Source: Actinomadura alba (GTDB lineage Bacteria; Actinomycetota; Actinomycetes; Streptosporangiales; Streptosporangiaceae). From it: a stretch of 64,000 bases of DNA. A program made the translations under genes and the position numbers. The first letter of the stretch is position 1; the number at the start of each line of letters is the position of its first letter. A model generated the notes under the pieces. That model ran no database searches, was not told where the DNA came from, and saw only the letters and a program-made list of their open reading frames with translations. Location of the stretch: contig NZ_JABVEC010000022.1 of the NCBI RefSeq assembly GCF_014323705.1, forward strand, positions 1 through 64,000. The letters are read 5' to 3'. This document shows positions 24,609-32,614 of the stretch, piece by piece.

Positions 24609-25838
24609 ATGTCAGAGACCACCACCGTCCTCGTCTCCGGCGGGGGACCCGCAGGCGTGATGCTCGGCCTGCTGCTTGCCCGGGCCGGGATAGCGGTCAC
24701 CGTGCTGGAGAAGCACGGCGACTTCCTGCGTGACTTCCGCGGCGATACCGTGCACGCGTCGACCGTCCGGCTGCTGGACGAGCTCGGCCTCGGTGAGGGG
24801 TTCCGCGCCCTGCCGCAGAGCCGGATGGGGAACCTGGAGATCCCCGACGCCGAGGGGAACATGGTCACGCTGGGCGACTTCGCCGGCCTGCCGGAGCCGT
24901 ACAACTACGTGGCGATGATCCCGCAATGGGACCTGCTCACCTTCCTCGCCGACGCGGCCGCGCGGGAGCCCTCCTTCACCCTCCGGATGAACACCGAGAC
25001 GACCGGGCTGCTCAGGGACGGGGACAAAGTGGCCGGTGTCCGTTACCGCCCCCGCGACGGGCGTGAGGGCGAGATCCGCGCCGAGCTGACCGTCGCCTGC
25101 GAGGGCAGACACTCGATCCTGCGCAGGGAGGCGGGCCTTGCACCGCGTGAGTTCCCCGTGCCCTTCGACACCTGGTGGTTCCGGCTGCCCAGGCACCCCC
25201 ACGAGCAGGGTGAGGTGGCCAGGCTCATCCCCAAGATCCAGGGCGACGAGGTCCTCATGACGTTGTTCCGGGAGGACTACTACCAACTCGCCTACCTGAC
25301 CCACAAAGGCGCCGACGCCCGACTGCGCGCCGAGGGCGTGGAGCGCTTCCGCGAGCGGATCGCCCGGTTGCGTCCCCAGTTCGCCGACCGGCTCGACGCC
25401 ATCTCGACGATGGACGACGTGCACATGCTGGATGTCCGGCTGAATCGGCTGCCCCGCTGGTTCACGGCCGGCCTGCTGTGCATCGGCGACGCCGCGCATG
25501 CCATGACCCCGATCGGCGGAATGGGCATCAACCTCGCCGTCCAGGACGCGGTGGCCACGGCGGGTCTGCTGGCCGAGCCGCTGTGCCAGGGCCGCGTCAC
25601 CGTCGGCGATCTGGCCAAGGTGCAGAAGCGCCGGGAACGGCCGGCCGCGATCGTCCAGGCGGCCCAGCGCGTGATGCAGCGGGTCATGCTCGTCCCGGCC
25701 TTCGAGGGCAAGAGGTCCGGTCCCCCCGGGGCGGTCCTCTTCCTCGGCCGCCACGTCGCCCCGTTCCGCAGGCTCCCCGCCCGGCTCATCGCCTACGGAC
25801 CGCGCCCCGAACACGCCCCCGACTTCGCACGCCGATGA
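24609..25838 (+). CDS. FAD-dependent monooxygenase (PHBH/UbiH fold)
   Basis: A 409-residue flavoprotein hydroxylase. The Rossmann GxGxxG is at VLVSGGGPAGVMLGLLLARA (residues ~7-26) with the ribose-binding Glu in VTVLEK. The family DG motif region is present at about residue 160, and the second FAD motif is at CIGDAAHAMTPIGGMGINLA (residues ~295-314). AGGGAGG lies five bases before the ATG. It is divergent from a TetR regulator, the usual layout for inducible aromatic-compound or antibiotic hydroxylases (TetX/Rox-like enzymes share this fold). The substrate is unknown; a detoxification role is inferred from the regulator and from the neighbouring ABC-F/Vgb resistance genes. Confidence 0.88.
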   Translation: MSETTTVLVSGGGPAGVMLGLLLARAGIAVTVLEKHGDFLRDFRGDTVHASTVRLLDELGLGEGFRALPQSRMGNLEIPDAEGNMVTLGDFAGLPEPYNYVAMIPQWDLLTFLADAAAREPSFTLRMNTETTGLLRDGDKVAGVRYRPRDGREGEIRAELTVACEGRHSILRREAGLAPREFPVPFDTWWFRLPRHPHEQGEVARLIPKIQGDEVLMTLFREDYYQLAYLTHKGADARLRAEGVERFRERIARLRPQFADRLDAISTMDDVHMLDVRLNRLPRWFTAGLLCIGDAAHAMTPIGGMGINLAVQDAVATAGLLAEPLCQGRVTVGDLAKVQKRRERPAAIVQAAQRVMQRVMLVPAFEGKRSGPPGAVLFLGRHVAPFRRLPARLIAYGPRPEHAPDFARR

Positions 25839-25870
25839 CCGGTGCCTCGGCCACTCGGGTCCGGCACCGG
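25839..25870. terminator. Hairpin between convergent genes
   Basis: CCGGTGCC (25839-25846) and GGCACCGG (25863-25870) pair perfectly around a 16-base loop between the stop codons of the FAD monooxygenase and virginiamycin B lyase genes. Suited to bidirectional termination; no T-tract, as is usual in high-GC actinobacteria. Confidence 0.55.
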
Positions 25871-25898
25871 CACCGGTATCGGGTTGAGGCGTTTCGGC

Positions 25899-26795
25899 TC
25901 ACGCTGCCAGGCGCGCGACCGCTCCGGTCTCCAGGGCCGCCCATACCGCCCCGTCGGGGCCGACCGCGATGCCGTGCGGCTCTGATGAGGGTGTCGGCAG
26001 GTCGTACTCGCTGATCCGGCCCTCGGCGGTGATGTGCCCGATCCGGTTCGCGCCCCATTCGGTGAACCAGCAGCCCCCGGCCGGATCGGCGACGATCGCA
26101 TGGGGATGCGCCGTGCGGTCCGGAAGAGGGAACTCCTGAACGCGGCCGTCCGGTGTGATCCTGCCGACCTGGCCCGCCGCGATCTCGACGAACCAGAGGG
26201 CGTCGTCGGTCCCGAGAGCGATCCCGACCGGCGCGGCGTCGGCGGTCGGCAAGGGGTGGAGCGTCGCCTCGCCGTCGAGGGTGATGCGGCCGATGGCGTT
26301 CGCCTGGTTGAGGGTGAACCACAGGGCGTCGTCGGGGCCGGCGGCGATTATTGACGGCAGTGCGCCCTGCGTGGGCAGGGAGAACTCGGTGATCACGCCA
26401 TCGGCGGTGACGCGTCCGATCCGGTCGGAGTTCATCTCGGTGAACCACAGGGCGCCGTCCGGGCCGGTGGTGATGCCGTACGGCCCGCCGTCCGGAGTCG
26501 GTACGGGAAAGGACGTGACCTCGCCGTCGGTCGTCATCCGGCCGACGCGGTGATCTCGAAGCCGGGTGAACCAGAGCGCGCCGTCCGGCCCGGGCGTGAT
26601 GACGGCCGGTCCGGCCGTGGCGGATTCCAGTTCGTAATGGTCGACGCGACCGTCGATGGTCAGGCGGGCGACCTGGCCCGCGTGGACCATGGTGCACCAC
26701 AGGGCGCCGTCCGGGCCGGTCGTGATGCCGTACGGGCCGGCCTCCGGTCCCGCCACCGGGATCTGCCGGATCGACGGCCGGGCAAGGTGCTGCAT
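25899..26795 (-). CDS. vgb: Virginiamycin B lyase (streptogramin B lyase)
   Basis: A 298-residue beta-propeller made of about seven repeats of the form GPDGALWFT...IGRIT..G.I.E..LP. Vgb linearises type B streptogramins by an elimination reaction at the ester bond. The residues I recall as important in the staphylococcal enzyme are all in register: Tyr22 in GPYGIT, His232 in HPHAIV, Glu272 and His274 in SEPHGI, and Glu289 near the end (Tyr18, His228, Glu268, His270 and Glu284 in the reference, from memory). AGGAG precedes the ATG. It lies 41 bp downstream of the ABC-F gene on the same strand, as a probable resistance operon. Several propeller proteins are mis-named Vgb, but here length and active site both fit. 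Confidence 0.88.
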   Translation of the reverse strand: MQHLARPSIRQIPVAGPEAGPYGITTGPDGALWCTMVHAGQVARLTIDGRVDHYELESATAGPAVITPGPDGALWFTRLRDHRVGRMTTDGEVTSFPVPTPDGGPYGITTGPDGALWFTEMNSDRIGRVTADGVITEFSLPTQGALPSIIAAGPDDALWFTLNQANAIGRITLDGEATLHPLPTADAAPVGIALGTDDALWFVEIAAGQVGRITPDGRVQEFPLPDRTAHPHAIVADPAGGCWFTEWGANRIGHITAEGRISEYDLPTPSSEPHGIAVGPDGAVWAALETGAVARLAA

Positions 26796-26836
26796 CGAGT
26801 TCTCCTCTGTGTCGCAGGCGGTGAGTACTGGTGGCG

Positions 26837-28468
26837 TCAGGTGCTCGCCGGAACCGGGCCGGTGACGGGAGTACCGGCGGTCATCGCCAGGCGTTCACCT
26901 CGCCAGCGCCGACGCAGGCGCCGGTCGTGGCTGACCACGATGAGCGCGCCCGGGTACCCCTCGAGGGCCGCCTCCAGCTCTTCGACCACGCCGAGGGACA
27001 GATGGTTGGTGGGCTCGTCGAGCAGCAGCAGGTCGGCGGGTTCGGTGAGCAGGCGTGCGAGCGCCAGGCGCTGCCGCTGACCCGTGGAGAGCCTGCCGAC
27101 GGGGACCCCGAGCCGGTCAAGGTCGAACAGGCCCAGCGACAGCAGGCGCGAGATGTGGTCGTCCACCGATCCCGGTCGTCCGTGGGCGAAAGCGGCCAGG
27201 AGCGTCTGGCGCGGGCGGTCGGCGGCGACCTCCTGGGGCAGGTGGCCGATCCGGCCGCGTCGGGTGACCCGGCCGGTGTCCGGCTCCAGGTCACCGGCCA
27301 GGACGCGCAGCAGCGTGCTCTTGCCCGCCCCGTTCGGGCCGCTGATCAGCAGGCGATCTCCGGCCCTGATGGTGAGGGAGAGGAGGTGCAGACGGCCGCG
27401 GACCGTCACGTCAGCGGCGTCCAGCACAGTGCCGGGGGCTCCGGTCGTACTCAGTGACGGTGTGAAACGCAATGGCTCCGGCGGCTCTGGAACGGGGTGC
27501 TCCTGCAGGCGCCGCAGCCGCTGTTCGGCGTTGCGGACCCGGCCGGCGATGGACTGCTGTACTCGGCCGCCGGCACGGTCGTAGGCCATCTTGTTGCGGT
27601 CCTTCATGTCCCGGCCGGGAGCGACCTGACGTGCCGTGGTCGCCGCGACCTCGCGCAGGCGGTCGACCTCGGCCCGCCACTCCTGGTGGGCCTGTTCCCA
27701 GCGCCGTCGTGCCGCCGCCCTTTCGGCCAGGTAGCCGGCGTACCCGCCGCCGTAGCGGACGAGGTGACGGCGGTCGGCGTCCACCTCGATCAGGTTGGTC
27801 GCGACCCGTTCGAGGAAGACCCTGTCGTGCGAGACCACGAGGGTGGTGCCGCGCCTACCGCGCAGATGCTCCTCCAGCCAGGTGAGCGCGGCGTCGTCGA
27901 GATGGTTGGTCGGCTCGTCCAGCAGGAGCACCTCGGGGCCGGCGGCCAGGACCGATGCCAGATGCAGGCGCGCCTGCTCACCGCCGGAGAGACCGCCGAG
28001 CCGGCGGTCCCGGTCGAGACCGGCCAGGCCCAGGCCGTGCAGCGCCCGCTCGACCCGGGCGTCGGCGTCATAGCCGCCCCGGAGCTCGAAGACCGTCGCG
28101 AGGTCCCCGTACTCGGTCAGGTCGCGCTCATCACCGGCGGCGAGCATCGGCTCCAGCTCCCGCAACCGCGCTTCGATCGTCCGGAGCTCGGCCAGGGCGG
28201 CGTCGATGACCTGCCGCACGCTGAGGTGCGCCGGTAGCGCGGTGTCCTGCGCGAGATGACCGACGCCGCCGTCGGCCCTGACCGTGACACGGCCCTCGTC
28301 GGGCCGTTCGCGCCCGGCGAGCAGGCGCAGCACGGTGGATTTGCCCGAGCCGTTCTCGCCGATGATCCCGGTGCGGTCATTGATGGAGATCGCACAGGTG
28401 ACCGAGTCGAGGACGATCCGGTCGCCATAGGACTTCGACACGGCGTGCATGCTGATCTGGGAAGGCAT
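26837..28468 (-). CDS. ABC-F ATPase, probable antibiotic-resistance ribosome protection factor
   Basis: A 543-residue soluble protein with two ABC ATPase domains and no membrane segments. Domain 1 has Walker A GENGSGKST (37-45), signature LSGGEQ and Walker B LLLDEPTNHLD. Domain 2 has Walker A GPNGAGKST (about 377), signature LSTGQ and Walker B LLLDEPTNHLS. The Arg/Glu-rich linker between them (about 225-330), with the DRNKMAYDRAGGRVQQS segment, is the P-site tRNA-interaction motif region that enters the ribosome in ARE ABC-F proteins. The gene is preceded by a three-codon leader and a hairpin covering its ribosome-binding site, and is followed by vgb. Both features point to drug-inducible resistance (streptogramin, lincosamide or pleuromutilin type). 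A housekeeping EttA-like role is less likely given this context. Confidence 0.87.
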   Translation of the reverse strand: MPSQISMHAVSKSYGDRIVLDSVTCAISINDRTGIIGENGSGKSTVLRLLAGRERPDEGRVTVRADGGVGHLAQDTALPAHLSVRQVIDAALAELRTIEARLRELEPMLAAGDERDLTEYGDLATVFELRGGYDADARVERALHGLGLAGLDRDRRLGGLSGGEQARLHLASVLAAGPEVLLLDEPTNHLDDAALTWLEEHLRGRRGTTLVVSHDRVFLERVATNLIEVDADRRHLVRYGGGYAGYLAERAAARRRWEQAHQEWRAEVDRLREVAATTARQVAPGRDMKDRNKMAYDRAGGRVQQSIAGRVRNAEQRLRRLQEHPVPEPPEPLRFTPSLSTTGAPGTVLDAADVTVRGRLHLLSLTIRAGDRLLISGPNGAGKSTLLRVLAGDLEPDTGRVTRRGRIGHLPQEVAADRPRQTLLAAFAHGRPGSVDDHISRLLSLGLFDLDRLGVPVGRLSTGQRQRLALARLLTEPADLLLLDEPTNHLSLGVVEELEAALEGYPGALIVVSHDRRLRRRWRGERLAMTAGTPVTGPVPAST

Positions 28469-28472
28469 ATCG

Positions 28473-28547
28473 GATGCTCCGAAGCGTCGGTGATCGGTTC
28501 CCGCCTGGCGGGGCCGGGGGACACGGCGAACGCTTCACAGGAGCATC
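28473..28547 (-). promoter_or_regulatory. Translational attenuator hairpin over the ABC-F ribosome-binding site
   Basis: On the mRNA strand, bases 28547-28531 (GATGCTCC-TGT-GAAGCG, inside and after the leader ORF) pair with bases 28486-28473 (CGCTTC-GGAGCATC) as 8+6 perfect base pairs with a 3-base bulge. The right arm contains GGAG, the binding site of the ABC-F gene, eight bases from its ATG. A small nested stem (CCCGC/GCGGG around 28500-28512) lies in the loop. A ribosome stalled on the leader would block the left arm and free the GGAG. Confidence 0.75.
28535..28546 (-). CDS. Leader peptide Met-Leu-Leu
   Basis: ATG CTC CTG TGA, preceded five bases upstream by AAGGAGG, one of the strongest ribosome-binding sites in the window. 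It lies 67 bases upstream of the ABC-F start. A three-codon frame with such a site has no other obvious purpose than regulation, and its codons form the left arm of the hairpin that hides the ABC-F binding site. Very short hydrophobic leaders are known upstream of drug-inducible erm and ABC-F genes. The call rests on architecture; no experiment is implied. Confidence 0.7.
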   Translation of the reverse strand: MLL

Positions 28548-28589
28548 TCGACCTCCTTAACGCGACGGATGTAGCGATAAGATGATGCC

Positions 28590-29279
28590 ATGATCCCGAC
28601 GCGATCCACAAGCGAGATTCCCGGCGCGCCGCTCCCGTCGCCGTCGCACCCGATCGACGCCGCCCCGGCCCGCCGACCCGGCGGGCGCAGCGCGCAGGTC
28701 CGCCGCCGGGTACTCGACGCGGTACGGGACCAACTGGTCGAGCAGGGCTACGACGCGCTCAGTGTGGACGTCGTGGCCGATCGCTCGGGCGTGCACCGCA
28801 CGACGGTCTACCGGCGCTGGCGCGACGTCGGCGGGCTGCTCGCCGACGTCCTGGCCGAGGCCACCGGCGATGACTGGAGCCCGCCGGACACCGGCTCGCT
28901 CGAAGGCGACCTCGTCGCGGTCAATCGCGAGGTACACGCCGCACTGACCGGCGACCCCCCGATCACCACAGCGTTGATCGCGGCGTCATTCCGCTCGGAG
29001 CAGGCGGGGGAGGCCCTCCGGCTCTTCTGGGCCGACCGGTACGCCCGCTGCTCCGTCATCGTGCGGCGCGCAGTCGAACGCGGAGAGGTACCCGCGCGCA
29101 CCGACGCGCGTCGGCTCCTCGTCGCGGCCACCGCGCCGCTCTACCACGAGATGGTGCTCCTCCGTACGCCTGCGGGTCCGGACCTCGTCGAGCGATGGGC
29201 CGGCGACGCGGCGACGGCGGCCCGAGCGGGCGCGTTCGCAGCCGCGGGCGCCGCCGACCCCATGACCGACCCTGGATGA
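28590..29279 (+). CDS. TetR-family transcriptional regulator
   Basis: A 229-residue regulator with a Pro/Ala-rich N-terminal extension (~30 residues), a TetR HTH (RRVLDAVRDQLVEQGYDALS, then VVADRSGVHRTTVYRRW, residues ~37-80) and a C-terminal TetR_C-type domain (ITTALIAASFRSEQAGEALR). It is divergent from the ABC-F leader transcript: only 43 bp separate the leader ATG from this ATG, so promoters must overlap the coding ends, and a single operator could control both. It is likely a repressor of itself and of the ABC-F/vgb unit, adding transcriptional control to the attenuator. The true start could be downstream of the Pro-rich part. Confidence 0.87.
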   Translation: MIPTRSTSEIPGAPLPSPSHPIDAAPARRPGGRSAQVRRRVLDAVRDQLVEQGYDALSVDVVADRSGVHRTTVYRRWRDVGGLLADVLAEATGDDWSPPDTGSLEGDLVAVNREVHAALTGDPPITTALIAASFRSEQAGEALRLFWADRYARCSVIVRRAVERGEVPARTDARRLLVAATAPLYHEMVLLRTPAGPDLVERWAGDAATAARAGAFAAAGAADPMTDPG

Positions 29280-29407
29280 CCGGCCCTGTACGCGGCTAGA
29301 GAAAGATCGTTTTCGTGCCTGTTTCGGAAAGATTGCCGGGCGAGAATCACTCGCGGCACCGCTTGAATCGACTCGTGCCGCCTTCCGCCGGATCTGGCGC
29401 GGCATGA

Positions 29408-29450
29408 GGATGCCTGTCCGCCCGGCCCTGGGGCGGGCTGACAGGCATCC
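29408..29450. terminator. Strong bidirectional hairpin terminator
   Basis: GGATGCCTGTC (29408-29418) and GACAGGCATCC (29440-29450) pair perfectly over 11 bp, and the inner CGCCC/GGGCG extends the stem. It lies between the convergent ends of the TetR gene and the M14 carboxypeptidase gene. Confidence 0.8.
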
Positions 29451-29511
29451 TCCGGATCGTCTGTACGGGCGTCCGCAGGCTGGTGGCGGGCCCTATCGGA
29501 CGCCGTACGGT

Positions 29512-30726
29512 CTAGCGCTGTGTCTCGGGGATCTCGTTGTACCGGTTGGGATCGATGCGGTGCAGTGAGCCATCACCGAGCCCCTCCAGAATCCCGGTGA
29601 GGCCGCGTTCGACGGTCGAGATCAGCTGTCCACGCTTCTTCGCTCCCCAGCTCTGGGTCTGTCCTCGCACCTCGAACAGGGTCGTGCCCGAGCCGTTGAG
29701 CGCGAAGCTGCCGAGGCCGGTGCCGGGAAGGTCCTGGTTCTGCGGGTACAGCGTGATGTTGCCGAACGCCGAGTTGCCGTAGCTCCGCAGCGCGTCGTAG
29801 GCGGCCACGTTGATTTGGCGTGATAGGTCGAAGTCATAGCGGTCGGCGTACTCGGCGTACTTCGCGCCCGCAGGGCTGCGCGGGTCGGGCACGAACTGTC
29901 CCGAGATCGACATGGTCACCCAGTTCTCGCCGTGCTCGTCCAGGTAGCAGGGGGCCTGGTGGTGCAGGTCGACGTAAGCGTCCACGCCGCCCTTCTCAGC
30001 TGCGAGCCGCCGGTAGACGTCGCGCACCGTACGCGACTCGGGGTGGATGTACCAACCGGGCCGGCTCGAGGTACCGGGGAAGTCCCCGGCCTTGGGCACG
30101 TAGTCGAGGTCAGGGTTGTAGTCGCGGTTGACGTCGAATCCGGGCCGGGAGGCGTAGTCGTCGCCCTGAGTGCTCCCCGTGTAGTAGTTCCAGGCCGGCT
30201 GCGCGCCGGCCAGCTGGGGGAAATCTCGTACGACTTCGCCCCAAGTGCGGTCGTTGCCGCGCCTGTCGAGTTCCGCGCCGTCGGGGTTCATCTTCGGGAT
30301 CGCGACGAGGGTGATGCGATCCCTGAGCTGACGTGCGTAGGGCGTGTTGGCCGACAGCGTGCGCAACAGGCTCACGACGGCGTCGGTGCCGGTCTTCTCG
30401 TTACCGTGGATCTCGCTGGTGACCAGGACGGTTTCGGGGCCGGTGCCGACCCGGGCCGACCAGATCGCGCGCCCGCGGTTGGACGTGCCCGCCTGTTCGA
30501 CGGTCACGATCCCGGGGCGCTGGGCGGCGAGGTTACTGAGCGCAGCGCCGAGCTCGGCATGATCGGTCCAGGATTCAGCGCCGACATCGCCGGTGTTGGG
30601 GGAGCACTGGGCGGTTCCCGGCTCCGCGGCGGCCGGCGTGGCCAACGCCAAGGTGCCGCCGGCGAGCACCGCCGCCAATGCAGTGGACAACCATCGAGAA
30701 CGCCTTGTGAGCATAGAGAGATCCAT
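29512..30726 (-). CDS. Secreted M14 zinc carboxypeptidase (paralogue A)
   Basis: A 404-residue exported peptidase. The signal peptide RSRWLSTALAAVLAGGTLAL ends near AAAEPGT. In the M14 domain the zinc ligands are His and Glu in SEIHGNEKTG and a later His in YVDLHHQAP; the substrate-carboxylate Arg lies in the FDVNRDYNPD region, and the catalytic Glu region is TLFEVRGQ. No ribosome-binding site is evident at either candidate ATG (30726 or 30714), so the start is tentative. It follows paralogue B after 97 bp on the same strand, as a tandem pair of extracellular exopeptidases. The specificity pocket cannot be read with confidence. Confidence 0.86.
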   Translation of the reverse strand: MDLSMLTRRSRWLSTALAAVLAGGTLALATPAAAEPGTAQCSPNTGDVGAESWTDHAELGAALSNLAAQRPGIVTVEQAGTSNRGRAIWSARVGTGPETVLVTSEIHGNEKTGTDAVVSLLRTLSANTPYARQLRDRITLVAIPKMNPDGAELDRRGNDRTWGEVVRDFPQLAGAQPAWNYYTGSTQGDDYASRPGFDVNRDYNPDLDYVPKAGDFPGTSSRPGWYIHPESRTVRDVYRRLAAEKGGVDAYVDLHHQAPCYLDEHGENWVTMSISGQFVPDPRSPAGAKYAEYADRYDFDLSRQINVAAYDALRSYGNSAFGNITLYPQNQDLPGTGLGSFALNGSGTTLFEVRGQTQSWGAKKRGQLISTVERGLTGILEGLGDGSLHRIDPNRYNEIPETQR

Positions 30727-30823
30727 TCTTGGAGGGTCGTGTCCCGGGACGGGCCTATGGCTGTTCAGCCTTGAATGACGCAACTTCGAATATCTGGTCG
30801 ATTGATCACGCAGGTACCCGGCC

Positions 30824-32227
30824 TTAATGCTCGGCCTTCGGGTGGAATCGCTCACGGCACTGCTTGAGATCGATCCGCTCGTGCTCACCACGGTCGACGC
30901 GCACCTTGGCGGTCTGCAGGACCGTCCCGTCCGGGCGGGCGCAGGTGAGGGTCCAGGACTCCTGTACGAAGCCGGGGTGCTCGGTGTGCACGCCGTCGGC
31001 CTGATAGGGCGGCACCGGGCGAAGCGATGGGTTGACGTCCCAGGTGAAGTGCCCACTGCGGTCGCTGACCTCCATGGTGGAGGTGAGGTGGTTGTCGAAG
31101 GCGAGCGGCCGGGTGGTCCCGTCGGGCTGGGCGACCGGGTTGGTCCACAGCGGGAAGTCCTTGGTGATGCGCAGCACCGCGCCGCGGGCCGCCTTTCCGG
31201 TGATGACGGAGTGCGCCTCGCGATCGGCCGCCTGCTGGAGCGCCGTGACGAAGGAGCCCCGGACGCCCTTGCCCTCGAACCCGTTCGTTCCGAGGTACTG
31301 GTCGACGACGAGGCTCTGGAAGGTCCGCGGAAGGGTGAGCGGGGTGGTGCAGACCTCGACGGTGACGCCCAGCCCGCGGGTGGCGTAGTAGGACCAGTCG
31401 ATGACCTCGCCGGACGTCTCGTAGTCGTCCGCCGAGGTGGTGTGGTAGTAGCCGTTCTGCGTGCCCATCGCGTCGGCGAAGGACCGGAAGGCGCCGATGT
31501 CCTGAGGGAGCCCGGCCTTGTGCTGCAGTGGCGGGTAGAGCATGTTGGCCAGGCAGGTGTGCATGGTGAGGAACGTCGTGACCTGGCGCGTGGAGATCAG
31601 ATCGCGTACGTTGCGCGTCTCCGGCTCCGACCACGGAGCGGCGCCCTGGTACGGAGGCGACTCGCCCCAGCCGAAGCCGTAGTTGCGGTTCATGTCGACG
31701 TTGTTGGCGTTACGCCGGGTGTTCTTCACGAACCCGTCGACGTTGACGATGGGCACGAGGACGATGCGCGTCTTGTCGAGCAGCCCGGTGATCTGGCGGT
31801 CCCGGCCGTAGTTCCGTACGAGGTCGAGGCCGAACTCCATGGTGACCTCGCCGGACGGCCATTCGTTGCCGTGGTGCATCCCGACGACGAGCAGCACGGG
31901 CTTGCCGTCGCGCCCGGCCGCGTTCTCGGTGATCTCGACGCCGCGTACGACGCGGCCCTCGTGGGTGCGCTCGGGCAGGGTGATCGGCTTCACCAGCCTC
32001 GGGTGGCGGCGGGCCAGCTCGGCCAGGTCGGTTTCGTAGTCGGCGAGGGAACGGTAGTCGGTGCGCCCGCTGGGCAGGGCGGACGCCTCGGCGCCCGTCT
32101 TCGTCCCGGGCGCCGCCTGGGCGCTCGCCGGGACCGTGGACATGAGCACGCTCGTCACCGTCATCGCGAGACCTGTACAGAGCGTCAGAACGGTACGAGC
32201 TATGGGCCGGCGGACAGAGACCTTCAT
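30824..32227 (-). CDS. Secreted M14 zinc carboxypeptidase (paralogue B)
   Basis: A 467-residue exported peptidase with a signal peptide (RPIARTVLTLCTGLAMTVTS, cleavage near ASAQA). The M14 zinc site is GMHHGNEWPSGE (His and Glu), with the third ligand in FLTMHTCLAN. VDMNRNYGFGWGE holds the Asn/Arg substrate-binding pair, and VTVEVCTTP holds the catalytic Glu. A C-terminal ~100-residue beta domain (RITKDFPLWTNP onward) resembles the carboxypeptidase regulatory or pre-alpha fold seen in the longer M14 proteins of actinomycetes. It is not a close duplicate of paralogue A, so the pair probably differs in specificity. Confidence 0.87.
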   Translation of the reverse strand: MKVSVRRPIARTVLTLCTGLAMTVTSVLMSTVPASAQAAPGTKTGAEASALPSGRTDYRSLADYETDLAELARRHPRLVKPITLPERTHEGRVVRGVEITENAAGRDGKPVLLVVGMHHGNEWPSGEVTMEFGLDLVRNYGRDRQITGLLDKTRIVLVPIVNVDGFVKNTRRNANNVDMNRNYGFGWGESPPYQGAAPWSEPETRNVRDLISTRQVTTFLTMHTCLANMLYPPLQHKAGLPQDIGAFRSFADAMGTQNGYYHTTSADDYETSGEVIDWSYYATRGLGVTVEVCTTPLTLPRTFQSLVVDQYLGTNGFEGKGVRGSFVTALQQAADREAHSVITGKAARGAVLRITKDFPLWTNPVAQPDGTTRPLAFDNHLTSTMEVSDRSGHFTWDVNPSLRPVPPYQADGVHTEHPGFVQESWTLTCARPDGTVLQTAKVRVDRGEHERIDLKQCRERFHPKAEH

Positions 32228-32406
32228 CGGGGTCACCACCAGGGAGGTCGAAGGACGAGTCCTTGATCAACGACTCGAGAAGATCATGTTTGCCGCCGCA
32301 CGGCGTGTCAATACTGCAAGATCATCACTCGCGCAAACATCGGCTCGGCGTGTCGAGGCCGGTCGAGGTCAGTGAGGGTGCGCCTGTTCGAGGGATGATC
32401 CGGCCT

Positions 32407-32570
32407 CACGCCGACCAGTTCGACCGCCGGCCGCCGATAACGCCGCCGGCCCGAGACCCGGGCAGGCGCCGGGAGCAGGCCGAGCTCCTCCCAGTAGCGA
32501 AAGGCGGAGGCGGCGACACCGGTGCGGTCCGCCAACTCGCCGAACCGATGCGCGCGAGCATGCTCCCGCT
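32407..32570 (-). pseudogene. MerR-family regulator remnant
   Basis: About 50 codons read as the N-terminal MerR helix-turn-helix (ELADRTGVAASAFRYWEELG, then LLPAPARVSGRRRYRRPAVE). After AVELVGV the sequence loses the family pattern, and no effector domain follows. There is no proper start codon (only a TTG). Most likely it is a gene truncated by deletion, lying just upstream of the beta-lactamase-family gene on the same strand, or convergent noise after a deletion. Confidence 0.6.
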
Positions 32571-32614
32571 TCAGACCGGCCGGTGGCGGCGAAGGACGGC
32601 TGGCGGGCCGAGGG

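Noticed and set aside
30827..32266. 479-codon frame on the plus strand
   Set aside because: Antisense of the M14 carboxypeptidase; no domain and no ribosome-binding site.
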